Source: Cordia subcordata
Lineage: Eukaryota > Streptophyta > Magnoliopsida > Boraginales > Cordiaceae
Assembly: GCA_028554755.1 (NCBI GenBank)
Contig: JAPTOF010000004.1
Span: forward strand, 17,044,001 to 17,108,000
DNA: 64,000 nt
Direction of reading: 5' to 3'
Part shown: positions 1 through 9,744 of the stretch, piece after piece
Layout of the letters: each line of letters begins with the position of its first letter
Position numbering within the stretch: the stretch's first letter is position 1
Notes under the pieces: model-generated
Told to the model about the DNA's origin: nothing
Database searches by the model: none
Seen by the model: only the letters and a program-made list of their open reading frames with translations
Position numbers and translations under genes: made by a program

Positions 1-162
1 GTCATTAGTACAAGTCAAAGGACTTCATACATGCATCGATAAAACATAACAGAGATTATATGTAAGAAACTCATAATGCCATTTAACAAAAATATGATTA
101 TTCATTGTTTTATATCCAAAATGTCATGTACAAGTGAGCTTTAGGGCATACTAATTCTAACA
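1..162 (-). repeat. Terminal part of an unclassified LTR, running off the left edge
   Basis: On the minus strand the segment begins TGTTAGAATTAGTATGCC, a standard TG LTR start. It interrupts the 3' UTR of element E exactly where other copies read straight through (compare 43515-43545). The five bases after it, CTTTC (163-167), are the expected target-site duplication, whose partner would lie left of the window. The start resembles Ty1/copia LTRs, but with no coding sequence in view the class is a guess. Confidence 0.55.
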
Positions 163-389
163 CTTTCAAGGGCATCCCCTCCAAGATCTAGCTCTCTCTC
201 CACTCCATTCATTCCCCATAATGCAACTCATATTCAACAATCAATTGAACAACCATAATAGCCAACACAACGATGAACCAAGAAATAATCAACTTAATAT
301 GCATAAAAAATGAAAATTTTTCACCATTTTAAAGCACATAATGGACATTTATCCTGCAAAAAACATATAACAAGAAAACCAAACTCTTA

Positions 390-426
390 CACCTCAAAAC
401 CTAAACTTTGATTGTCCTCAAGCAAA
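390..426 (-). other. Upstream polypurine-tract-like motif (PPT1) of element E
   Basis: Read on the minus strand this is a weakened copy of the motif TTTAGGTTTGGGGGTGTGGG that follows CTTGAGGACAAGCAAAG in other copies. G-to-A changes have eroded the G run. It is not next to an LTR. Confidence 0.55.
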
Positions 427-840
427 TAGAACAATATTACTCAACAGGCAAATAGGCAACAAAAAACATGTCAGGGTGATAGGGACGGGGTTAGACATAG
501 GGGACAAGTGGAGAAAGGATAGATACAACCTTTTGTTCATTTTGAAGCTTATTGATGCCAATGATCAATAGTTTGTCTATTAACCCTATTTTTGGAAAAC
601 TACAAACACTCACAACACACGATTAGTAGCATATCCCATGCGAGCTCGCATTGGCATCATCTAATGATAAACAAGGTGTATGACGAATGGGAAATGATAG
701 AGTTGAGGATCAATACTTGGGAGGGTGAAAATGGAAACAATAAAAAAAAGAAAATAGAAGGCAAAGAACAAGAATAACTAAAAAATAAAAGCTAGTAAAG
801 AAAAAAGAAAATAAGGAAAGCAAATGGAATTTAAACATGT

Positions 841-857
841 CTTGGGTGCCTCCTAGT
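841..857 (-). other. Post-ORF hairpin, E copy
   Basis: The minus strand carries CTAGGAGGCACCCAAG just beyond the ORF end. The element's other copies have the cleaner inverted repeat CTAGG...CCTAG, as at 11028-11044 and 30008-30024. Confidence 0.5.
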
Positions 858-932
858 AACACTAGATTTAACGCCTCCAGCCAGGCACTAATGTTAGAGT
901 AAACCTTGTTTAAAATTGCCAAGCACAAATTG

Positions 933-1300
933 TCAGATATTCAACCAAGCACAAGTAGTAGAAGGAAAAGGGTCATGTAATGGATGATAGGGCAATGAAT
1001 GCATAATAGATCCCCTTTCTAGCTCCAACCCTGAAACATCAAATGAAAATGTGTGCGCAAGTGTGGAAGGTGCCATGCATAAACATGGAAGATTATGCCC
1101 CATTTGCTCTCTAATTAGCCACCCTATAGCCTTCTTCTCATAATCAAGGACTAGAAACACTCTCTTTCCATGGGTCAAGGATAAGTCTAATGTATGCAAC
1201 ATGGGAGAAGTGATATCTAACCCTAGATAAAAGTTTTCTATACATGAAGGCACAAAAGTGAGCTTTAAAGAAGGAGACTCAACGAAATAAAGAAAACATG
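933..1300 (-). pseudogene. C-terminal part of the D1/E-type ORF
   Basis: The minus-strand reading frame matches the last about 115 residues of the D1 ORF (29605-29970). Both share the blocks FVPSCIE, DLSLTH, KKA.GWLI.EQ.GH and the SFD..G ending. The frame is open here without a stop until a TGA at 933-935, where D1 has CGG, so the terminator is probably a C-to-T change. Upstream, near 1290, it is fused to the primer-site leader: the N-terminal four fifths of the ORF has been deleted. No known domain is recognised. The conserved shared sequence suggests it was once a protein-coding tail of a non-autonomous LTR element; its function is unknown. Confidence 0.6.
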
Positions 1301-1369
1301 TAAATAAAAGATAAAAAAACACGTAACAAGCTAAGACACACAAAAACAAAGAAACCAAACAATCATTGC

Positions 1370-1387
1370 CCCCCGGCAACGGCGCCA
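1370..1387 (-). other. Primer-binding site of E, next to LTR1
   Basis: The minus strand reads TGGCGCCGTTGCCGGGGG, one mismatch from the complement of the plant tRNA-Asp 3' end as I recall it (TGGCGCCGTTGCCGGGGA). It lies six bases from the LTR end. It is the best-preserved primer site in the window. Confidence 0.8.
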
Positions 1388-2344
1388 AGAACTTTATACA
1401 CTATCTCACGGCACAAGCCTAAATAGCCCGCAGTGCACAGGATGCGTGTAACACAGTATGTGTGAGTGCGAGGTCGAATCCATGGGGAGGCCTAACGCGT
1501 AAGGTGCCCTAAGCTATGTGCTTCTAAGAAGCTATGTGTTGGGTTCCTACCTACAACATTTTTGGGTTTTTGGTTTGAGGGGAGCTCAAAAAAGGAAAAA
1601 CTAAGCTAAAGCAAGAAAATAAAAGTTGTGTGTGTGTGTGTGATGGGGGAATCAAGCAATCTAAGGGAGTCAAACGTCAGAAATGGGGGACTAGGGTGAT
1701 TATGTCTTGCCTATGGTTGATTATTACGTCTTTCTAGGGTTACTCAATGGATTATACTAAGTGCTCTAATTTAGACCTGTAATTAGCCTCCTAATTGGTA
1801 CCCTAAACCTCAGTGTGGGTTCGTCCCTAGTTGGTGATGTCTAGCAGTACAACGTGGTCTTTATGACTTAGGAATTAGGGCTAGCCAATAAGGTTCTAGG
1901 TAAGTGTAGATCAATCGAACCTTAACACTTAGTCCACTAATTAGGTCCCCAGTCTCACCCTAGGACTAGGTGCGAGTCCATCCCTATGCTTCGGCTCATT
2001 TAGAGCTACGGCGTGGTCCTTATGATCCTAGGGCGTTAGGGTGGACTAACTAGCCTTCCTAAGTGAACTAAGGTCAATTAAACCTTCCCGGACTCCTATT
2101 GGCTTGATTTAAAGCCAAAGGGGACTCAACCTAGACACGTTTCTGGTCATGAACCATCAATCGCATCACAATAGCGAAAATTGACATTAAGGCACACAGC
2201 AAACACATCTAGGGCCTGGTTTTTGAGAATACTCCAGAATATTCTACTACTAAACACATAGACATGCTTAGATTATGCCAATTTAAGCAATGGCACCCGA
2301 CATATATGCAATAGAAGCTATTTATGCTATTTGATATCCAACAC

Positions 2345-3098
2345 GCTTTTTCAATATTGGAACAATGCTTTTCATGATCCCCCCTTGGATGCCAAAGTTA
2401 ATTCCACTTTTAGAGATATAACTTGGATTTGGTCAACCAGTTTCGTCCATATTTGCCCCCTTCCTTTTGTTCTTATGAATGGAAATATGGATACCTTCTC
2501 TTGGACACTTAACCCAAATGGGACCTTCACCTTTAAAAACACTTAGGAATGCATGAGGAAAAAAGGAGATATTTTAAGGGGTCATCACCTGGCTTGGTTT
2601 AAGGGTCACAACCCAAGGCATACATTCTTCACATGGCTGGCTTTAAAGGATAAGCTCAACACAATATTCAATATTCTCCATTGGGGAATGAATATAAACC
2701 CTCTTTGCACCTTTTGTCACATGGGTTGTGAAACTAAAGATCACCTCTTTTTCTCTTGTGGTTTCACGAGGCGTATTTGGAGAAAAGGGCTCCAACTCAC
2801 TTGTTGCCCAACAAATATCTATGAATGGGATGAGATCAATTTCTTCCTTTCTCCATATGCCCAGGATGAAAATTTGAAGGTTATCATTTTAAAGCACTTT
2901 TTTGGAGCATCAATTTATCACATTTGGCTCGAAAGGAATAGAAGACTCTTCAACAGAGAGGTCAAGACAGAAGAATCTATTTTTGCAGAAATTTATAACA
3001 TTGTTAGATGTAAAGTTACTTTTGGAAAGAAATTCCCTTCCACTAGGTTAAATATTGAAATTGGGAAATTGTGGAAGATTAAAAATATTTTAGTATAG
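2345..3098 (+). pseudogene. LINE ORF2 C-terminus with zinc-binding reverse-transcriptase domain (zf-RVT)
   Basis: One reading frame of about 250 codons, broken only by a TAG at 2544-2546, ends at TAG 3096-3098. It shows the plant L1 zf-RVT pattern: a DTFSW...G.F..K lead, then PRHTFFTWLALKDKLNT, a W-G block, CTFC, ETKDHLFFSC and IW. These Cys and His residues form the zinc-binding module that follows reverse transcriptase in ORF2. The endonuclease and RT domains are missing through 5' truncation. It is a dead fragment; the near-intact frame suggests it is younger than its LTR host. Confidence 0.8.
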
Positions 3099-3172
3099 CC
3101 GTGTAAAACCTTGTACATTCATCCATTGATTAATGAAATACCACACTTCCTTGCATCGTAAAAAAAAAAAAA
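2345..3172 (+). mobile_element. 5'-truncated L1-type LINE insertion
   Basis: Plus-strand insert in minus-strand LTR1. It holds the 3' end of a LINE ORF2, a short 3' UTR and a 13-A tail (3160-3172). The uninterrupted LTR2 sequence (about 16138-16190) shows the LTR continuing across the site. GATAT occurs just outside both ends (2333-2337 and 3173-3177), but a full target duplication is not clear and a few LTR bases seem lost. The 5' end is therefore good to about 10 bases. This severe 5' truncation is usual for LINEs. Confidence 0.8.
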
Positions 3173-3509
3173 GATATGTCTATAAGAATGCCCACTTCAT
3201 GCAATCACCACACAAACACATAGACATGCTAGCATAAAGATTTAGAATTGGTTAGTAGCAAAATATACTTCAATACACCTATGCTACATCATTGAGGCAT
3301 TTCAACAAACATATAGACATATATGCAAAATGGCCTTTGAAACCCTAAGCACAAAGCATATATATATAAATCCATCAAGTTCTCATTTAATAAAAAGTAG
3401 TAATCATCCATAATACAAGAGTAAGTCACCCTACAGAGCTCTAATCAAACATACATTAACTTAGGATGAAAGTGAGACAAAGAAACTACCCTTCTATCCA
3501 AAGCCACAT

Positions 3510-5293
3510 TGATGTGTTGTGTTTTTATGTGTGTTTGAATTGCTATTTGTCTATATTTTAGAGGTGTATTGAGCTTAAATAGTTGTATTAATGTAGTAAT
3601 TGTGCTAGGTATATGCTTAAGCATATACAATTGTACATAGTTGAGTTTAAAAAGTAAATGCCACATTAATGGCTTGTTTTGGATGTTATAGGTGAGATTG
3701 AGGATTATTTGAAGATCAATGAAGATGGAGATGGTTTAAGCAAGGATTGAAAGCATATCGAAGAGGAAAAGTGGAAGAAAATCAAGTTTAGAGGCTTCTG
3801 GACAATGGTCAAGACAATTGGAAGTAAAACGGAGCTGAAACGAAGCCAAAAGAGAGCAAAGAGGCACTACCGGAGCACTGGCTTCAAAGTACCCGTGCAT
3901 CGGCTCACTATTCTTCCAAAAATAGAAACCAAACTTCTACTACCAGAATAGAGGCCCTATTGGTACTTGTGCTCCAGTTATGTGTTCCGGTAGTCGTAGA
4001 AATTAGCTATATAAGCCCGCTTTTGGCCATTTTAAAAGAGAATTAAGTCATACGCCTTCACACCCATCTCCCAAACCCTAATTCCTCATTCACCAACCAC
4101 CAACACACACACACTCAACACACTTTTCTATTCTCTCTTTCATCCTATATTGTATTATGTTTGAGTAGAGTTCTTTAGGGTAATGACACTTGTGTAATAG
4201 GCTGATTCTATGCTTTTATATTATGGGATTCAATGGCTTAATGTATATACATATGCTATGTTCTTCTTGTTTAAATAGCTATTACTCAATACATGTCTAG
4301 GTGTTTGATAATATGGCTACGAGAGTTGCATATGTATGCATTGAACTCTATTTGATACTAAACACCTCTAATCTATTCTATAACCATGTCTATGTGCTTA
4401 TGTATGGATCTTATGAAGTGGGTATTGCTTATATTCATGTCCATATGTGTGTTTGCATGCCTAGTAGTAAATATGACCTCAATATTGCATAAATGTTGGT
4501 TCAGAAGTGCTTTTAATGGTGTCATCCAAGTGTGACAATGTTTGGTAGTCGAATAAGTCCCTTTATTCACAACCACCTTGGCTGAGAACATGTATGAATG
4601 CACTAATAGGCCAAATCCCACTATTGTGACCTTAGAATGACGAAGCATAATTAAAGGCTAGTCTAAATCGAGTCTCCTTTGGCTTTAAATCCAACCAATA
4701 GGTTTTCGGATAGATTTAGTTGACTTTAGCAACACTAGGTCTTGGCTTTAAATCTTGCCAATGATTTAGGTTCTAGGGTAGGTTTGTTTTGGGTCACCTA
4801 GGAAGCTAGTTAGTCACTCCTAAGGCCCTAGGTCATAAAGACCATGTTGTAGCTCCAGGAGGCATTGCCTAGGGACGGACCCGCACCGAGTCCTTGGGGA
4901 AATTAGGACATTAACTAAGCAACCTAGTAAAACAGCAATTAATGATTAAGCCATTCCATGTAATCCTATAGTATTGGAATCTAGGATCACCTATTATCAA
5001 GTAGATGTCACCCTAATCCTTTCCATTTGTTAGTTCTCTCTAGATAGCTTGTCTCTATATTTCCTATTCCTATAATGTAGTTTTATTTTCTTTAGTTAGA
5101 ACTCTCGACCATCCAAAAACACCAAAAATAATTAGTTTATGTTTTCTTTTTGGCATTCTCTAAGACACACACTTAGAATCTATCCCACAACATAGCTTAC
5201 CTGTGATTCGACACCCATTCTAGCACACACTACACTACATCGATCCATGCGCTTGTGGGTCTTTAGAGCTTGCACTCGAGAAAAGATGTATCA
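3510..5293 (+). repeat. 5' LTR of A1
   Basis: It starts TGATGTG and ends GATGTATCA. It lacks about 100 bp present in the 3' LTR (about 12985-13085), between the TATA box and the R/U5 region. It contains two copies of the LTR hairpin motif (4678-4700 and 4741-4763). Confidence 0.9.
4008..4015 (+). promoter_or_regulatory. TATA box of the A1 5' LTR
   Basis: TATATAAG lies about 500 bp into the LTR, just after a run of ACCGG-like motifs. The same box is conserved at 12866-12873, 42272-42279 (minus) and 60098-60105. By position it should set the U3/R boundary about 30 bp downstream. Confidence 0.7.
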
Positions 5294-5299
5294 AGTTCA

Positions 5300-5317
5300 T
5301 AGTGTCATTGCTGGGAA
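5300..5317 (+). other. Degenerate primer-binding site of A1
   Basis: TAGTGTCATTGCTGGGAA, six bases after the LTR, is the A-family primer site. It has several C-to-T and G-to-A changes relative to the tRNA-Asp complement. The better copy is at 63918-63935. Confidence 0.6.
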
Positions 5318-5567
5318 GGCACGATGGTTTGCATTCTTTATTTGTGTGTTTTAGTAGTTGCTTTTCTTGTTTTCTTGCTTTTCCTTTATAGTTTGTTTAG
5401 TTTTTGCTTATCTTATTTATTGTTCATATTATCTTGCTTTAGTTCTTGTTTATCTATTTCAGCTTTTGCTTTTGTTTTTAGTAGACTTTCTAGGATTGTG
5501 GTATATTTGCTGTAGTTTTAGGATTGTTGAAGTTTTCGAGGGTTGAAGTGGCCGGAGTTAGGATAGT
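5318..5567 (+). other. Untranslated leader of A1
   Basis: T-rich sequence between the PBS and the gag start. It contains a 63-codon hydrophobic reading frame (5324-5515), also seen at 63719-63961. It has no recognisable motif and is treated as non-coding leader. Confidence 0.5.
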
Positions 5568-6941
5568 TTGTGCATGCTTGGCAGGAAAGCCCCTAGAAAT
5601 CCCCTAGTTCCTCTTAATCCCAAACCCAATAGAATTGCTAGACATTTTAGGAATTTAGGAGATGTTCTTAAGGAGATGGCCAATCCCAATCATCCTCCTA
5701 ATTCTCCCAATCCCCCAATGAATCCCATTCCACCTCATGATTACCTTGGGTATCAAGCCCAAGATTATTTTAGATGAGAGCCCCATAGACCGGATCCACT
5801 CATATTTGAGGAACCCGCTCTTAGGCAATTCTTTCTCCCTGAAGCCTTTGAGCCTAATTTGGCTATTCAAATTCTGGGTTTAGGGGAGACGAACTTCAAG
5901 ATTGAGCCTATATGTTGGCCATGCTTCCTTCCTTCTATGGGAGAAGCAATGAGAGTCCTCTAGATCATATCACTGATTTTGTTGAGAAAGGTTCCACTCT
6001 CCATGTCCCTAATGTCTTCTAAGAGGTCATACGTCTAAGATTGTTTCCTTTCTCTCTTAAGGGCAAGGCTAGGGCTTTGTTGCATTTCTTACCGAATGGT
6101 TGCATTACTACATAGGCTGAGCTTCAATCTAAGTTCTTTCAAAAAATTTATCCCATGGCCAAGACGGTCGACCTTAGGACCGCCATTATGACTTTCTCCC
6201 AACATGATCTAAAACCCTTTCATGAGGCATGGGAAAGGTTCAAGGATCTTCTTAGACAATGTCCACACCACGGGTATGGCAATCATTACCTATTACAATA
6301 TTTCTTTCGAGGTTTAAATGAACAAAATAGGATGATGGTCAATGCCGCCTCCGGTGGTGGCTTCTATCTTTTGAGACTGATCGAAGCATGGAAGAAAATA
6401 GAAAAGATGGCTGAAAATTCTTTTCAAGTGAGTGTAATACATACTCGAACACATAATCTGGGTTGGAGGGACAACTCAAAATTTTCTTGGAGACAAGGCC
6501 AACATGAGTCTAGTTCACATCCTCAGGTTCCACTTTAGCAGCGACCCCGTCATCAATATCCCCTAGGTTTCTATCATGTTAATCAGCTCCATCTCGCTAG
6601 TGCTCCTCAACCTCAGGCTTTACCTACTCCCTCTAGTAGCCAAACTCCTAGTAATGATGTGATGAAGTTAATGCAGTTTATTTAGAATCAGCAGCAGGAG
6701 TTAACTAATAATAGGCAAGAGATGGCTAGCTATAGGTAGTAGATGGCTAGGTTTGAGACACAGTTAGGATAGATTTCTAGTCAATTAAGCACTAGAGACC
6801 CTGGGAAATTTCCTTCTCAGCCAGAGACGAACCTTAGAGTCTAATCCTGTTCCTCCACCGATACCACTTATCCCCCTCAAGCCGAGGCAAAGGCCTTCAC
6901 CACTCTTAGGAACAGTAGGGTAGTGGATAATAGGGTAGGAG
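5568..6941 (+). pseudogene. gag: gag polyprotein of A1
   Basis: Capsid-like polyprotein that would package element RNA in cytoplasmic particles. Start MCMLGRK matches the A3 gag start (63666, minus). The retrotransposon-gag core is clear: LFPFSLKGKARALLHFLPNG, a LRTAIMTFSQHDL..FHEAWERFKDLLRQCPHHG block and MMVNAASGGGFY. It is broken by a frameshift near 5911 and many stops, including a TAG at the Trp of the TTWAEL motif (6113-6115) that A3 shares. About 300 bp is missing after 6430, taking out the CCHC zinc knuckle found in A3 and B2 (CALCSESS...C). A1 gag therefore lacks its RNA-binding module as well as being truncated. Confidence 0.85.
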
Positions 6942-8330
6942 TTGCCTGCACCTAGTGGTCCTTCCGAGTCTAGAGCACCACATAGTAGCCTTGTTGAGGG
7001 AAATTCTAGAGAGGGTCCTGTTGAGAGAGATGAGCCTACTAGAGACCATGGAGAGAGTAGTACTTCCCACCCACATTGGGAGGGAAAAGAGCCCATTGAT
7101 GATTCCCATGTGTCTAGAGGTGTTGAGCCTAGATGTCCCTTTTTCTCCGCCTTAGAGAGGCCTATACCTAGCGAGGACTCTAGGTTTTTCAAGGTTTTAG
7201 AGCATCTTAAGGACCTTATGGTCAATCTTCCTTTGATAGATGTGATCCTTTCCATCCTCTCTTATTTTAAGTTATTTAAGTATCTTTGTATAAGGAAAAA
7301 TATGTCATCGAACATTCCTAAGAAAGTGAGTAGTATTTGTACTTCGGGCCTTCCACTCAAGATGAGTGACCTCGAAGCCTTCACTATTCCTTGTAGGATC
7401 CGAGAGACCCAGATTGATCACTCCTTATTAGATTTAGGGTCCAGTGTAAATCTCATTCCTTACTCCGTCTATCAGCGGCTTGGTCTAGGTGAGTTGTCCT
7501 CTACGCATGTTACTCTTTAGCTAGCTGATAGGTCTGAGCGTAGACCTAAGGGTGTGATAGAGGACGTTATGGTCCAGGTAGGTGAGTTTGTGTACCCTGT
7601 TGACTTTATATTGTTAGATATGGATTCAGGACATGACTCTAGACATTTTTCACCCATTCTTCTAGGTCACCCCTTCCTTGCCACCGCAGATGCCATTATC
7701 CATTGTAGGTTGGGGTTATTAGAGATGAAATTTGGGAATTTGATGTCCACCATGAAGGTTGCCAAGGCAGTGAATAGAGCTAGTATATGAGAAAGAGATG
7801 ATGGAGAAGAGTGCTTTATGGTGGATATGATTGATTCTTGTGTTGAGGACCTTGTAGAGAAGACTATGATCGATGGAGAAGAATTGAGAAAATTTGAGGA
7901 ATTGTTGACTAGCTTTGATTTAGACACCTTAGAGCGGAAGTGTATTGCCGCTACCTCCAATGTTTAGAGTTCTTTAATTGATAAGTCACTTGAGGTTAAT
8001 GCTTCTAGTCTTGATTCTAGTGACATCCCCATTGATGATGTTGAGGTTGAGTCCTCCTTGGTTGAGCCTAGCCCGTCTTTAGAGCTCAAACCCTTTCCTG
8101 ATCATTTGAAGTATGCATTCCTAGGCCTTAGTGAGACCTTTCTGGTCATTATAGCTTCTAATCTTTCTAATGAGCATAAGAGGCATCTCTTAGAGGTTCT
8201 TAGGAAACATAGGAAGGCCATAGGGTGGAAAATTGATGATTTGAGAGGTATAGACCATTTGGTTTGCATGCATCATATTCACCTTAAGGATGGAGCCATT
8301 TCTTCTAGGGAGATGTAAAGGAGGCTAAAC
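6942..8330 (+). pseudogene. gag-pol linker and aspartic protease of A1
   Basis: Retropepsin region that would cleave the polyprotein. The frame runs from the linker (KVLEHLKDLMVNLPLIDVI; FTIPCRI) into the active-site motif DLGSSVNLIPYS (about 7432-7467), then the flap region, LGHPFLAT (about 7660) and an acidic linker to RT. Stops at 7518-7520 (TAG, Gln in B copies), 7788-7790, near 7965 and 8316-8318 break it, but the frame itself is not shifted. The catalytic Asp and Gly-Ser are kept. The 7518 stop is shared with A2, meaning either a common ancestral defect or recurrent deamination. Confidence 0.85.
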
Positions 8331-9230
8331 CCATATATGAGCGAAGTAGTTAAGAAAAAGATCATTAAGCTTTTAGATGCAGGCTTCATTTATCTGATCT
8401 CCGATACTGACTGGGTTAGCCCAGTCTAAGTTGTCTCTAAGAAGTCCGAGATCATGGTTGTTGAGAATGAGAGAGGAGAGCTTATCCCTACATGCACTCT
8501 CACGGGATGGAGAGTTTGTATTGATTATAAGAAGCTCAACTCTAAAACTAGGAAGGATCATTTCCCATTGCCTTTTCTAGATCAGATCTTAGATAGAGTG
8601 GCTGGGCATAGCTACTATTGTTTTTTAGATGGTTATTCGGGTTACAATTAGATCCCCGTGTTTCCCGAGGACCAGGAGAAGACCACCTTTACTTGTCCCC
8701 ATGGCACTTTTGCCTATAGGAAGATGTCCTTTGGTCTATGCAATGCCCTAGTGACATTTCAGATATATATGATGCCCATTTTTAGTGACATGATAGAGAA
8801 GCATTTAGAGATTTTTATGGATGGCTTCTCAGTCTTTGGAGACAGTTTTGATAAGTGCTTGAGTCACTGCTATTTAGTTTTAGACCGATATGTGGAGAAG
8901 AATCTGGTGTTGAGTTGGGAGAAATCCTACTTCATGGTGCAAAGAGGGATAATGTTAGGTCATATAGTTTCATCTAGTGGTATTCAAGTTGACCCAGCCA
9001 AGGTAGAATTGATTGAGAAGTTGCCTATTCCTAAGTGTGTCAAGGATGTTAGATCTTTTCTAGGACATGTAAGATTCTCCTGTAGATTCATTAAGGGTTT
9101 TAGTCACATTGCACGTCCCTTGTCTAGGCTCCTAGCACAAGATGTCCCTTTTGACTTTGACAATGAGTGTGTTAGGGCTTTCACTAGGCTTAAATCCTTA
9201 TTGTCTACATCCCCGATTATCCAGCCACCT
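8331..9230 (+). pseudogene. Reverse transcriptase of A1
   Basis: RNA-dependent DNA polymerase domain copying element RNA. It shows GWRVCIDYKKLNSKT, DHFPLPFLDQILDR, FLDGYSGYN, then the polymerase box and a thumb region (LGHIVSSSGIQVDP, VRSFLGH). The YxDD-type box reads FMDG at 8814-8825: the second catalytic Asp is Gly, where the sibling A2 has FMDD (46351-46362, minus). In-frame stops at about 8427 and 8649 replace Gln codons of A2. Even with stops ignored, polymerase activity should be lost. It shares one frame with the protease. Confidence 0.9.
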
Positions 9231-9744
9231 AAGTATAGTCTCCCATTTGAGGTTATGTGGGATGCATCCAATTATGCGATTGGAGTTGTTCTAGGTCAAA
9301 GAAAGGATAAGTTGCCCCATGTTGTGTACTATGCTAGCAAGACTATTGATGAAACCCAAAATAAACTATACCACCATGAAAAAAGAGCTTCTAGCAGTAA
9401 TCTTCTCCCTTGACAAGTTTAGGTCGTACATCCTAGGGTCTAAGGTGATTGTACACACCGATCATGTGGCGTTGAGGTATTTGTTAGCTAGGAAAGAATC
9501 TAAGCCCCGCTTGATTAGGTGGCTGCTCCTTCTTCAAGAGTTCAATGTTGAGATCCGGGATAAGAAGGGTAGAGAAAATTTAGTTGTGAATCATTTTTCC
9601 CGTCTTGTTAGCGAGTCTTCTAGTGATCTATTCCCTTTTCATGATTCATTCCTTGTTGAACAATTGTTTGCCGTCTCTCATCACACACCTTGGTTTGCTC
9701 ATATTGTCAATTATCTTGCCACAGGGTGTTTTCCTTCCCATTAG
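9231..9744 (+). pseudogene. RNase H of A1, with frameshift
   Basis: RNase H would remove the RNA template. The frame includes [13 protein letters not shown] with the first acidic residue, [11 protein letters not shown], then, after a one-base shift near 9362, [17 protein letters not shown] and [12 protein letters not shown]2 has one base fewer at this point (minus strand near 45820), so A1 carries the insertion. The later part is open to TAG 9742-9744, where A2 has a Trp codon. Confidence 0.85.

Larger units (their letters stand above)
163..932 (-). other. 3' UTR of element E (minus strand)
   Basis: This non-coding stretch is the untranslated tail of a minus-strand LTR element. It aligns by eye with the 3' UTRs of D1 (29971-31403), A1 (10982-12372) and B1 (49760-52910). 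It keeps the post-ORF hairpin (841-857) and the upstream polypurine tract (390-426). The part nearer the 3' LTR is cut off by the LTR at 1-162. Confidence 0.7.
1394..3509 (-). repeat. LTR1 of element E, left arm (R/U5 side)
   Basis: This is the PBS-side part of a minus-strand LTR with a mutated end (TTATAC for TGATAC). It is split by a LINE tail (2345-3172) and then by the whole of A1 at 3510. The sequence resumes at 14232. It aligns with LTR2 (15305-16514). It has internal copies of the motif GGCTTTAAAT on the minus strand (near 2110) and a short (TG)n run at about 1628-1641. LTR1 is flanked on both sides by internal sequence, so it is not a simple terminal repeat. Confidence 0.75.

Noticed and set aside
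1628..1641. (TG)n run
   Set aside because: A short simple repeat with no further structure.
4301..4648. Frames on both strands in A-type LTRs (also 13314-13532, 40310-40561 and 41593-41838)
   Set aside because: They lie in LTR R/U5 and overlap on both strands; they recur only because the LTR recurs.
5324..5515. Hydrophobic 63-codon frame in the A leader, also at 63719-63961 (minus)
   Set aside because: It is T-rich leader sequence. The two copies are nearly identical in DNA, so shared openness is weak evidence, and there is no domain.
6785..7255. Minus-strand frame opposite the A1 gag linker (also 61692-62075 plus opposite A3)
   Set aside because: It is the antisense shadow of a real coding frame; the sense frame carries the recognised motifs.
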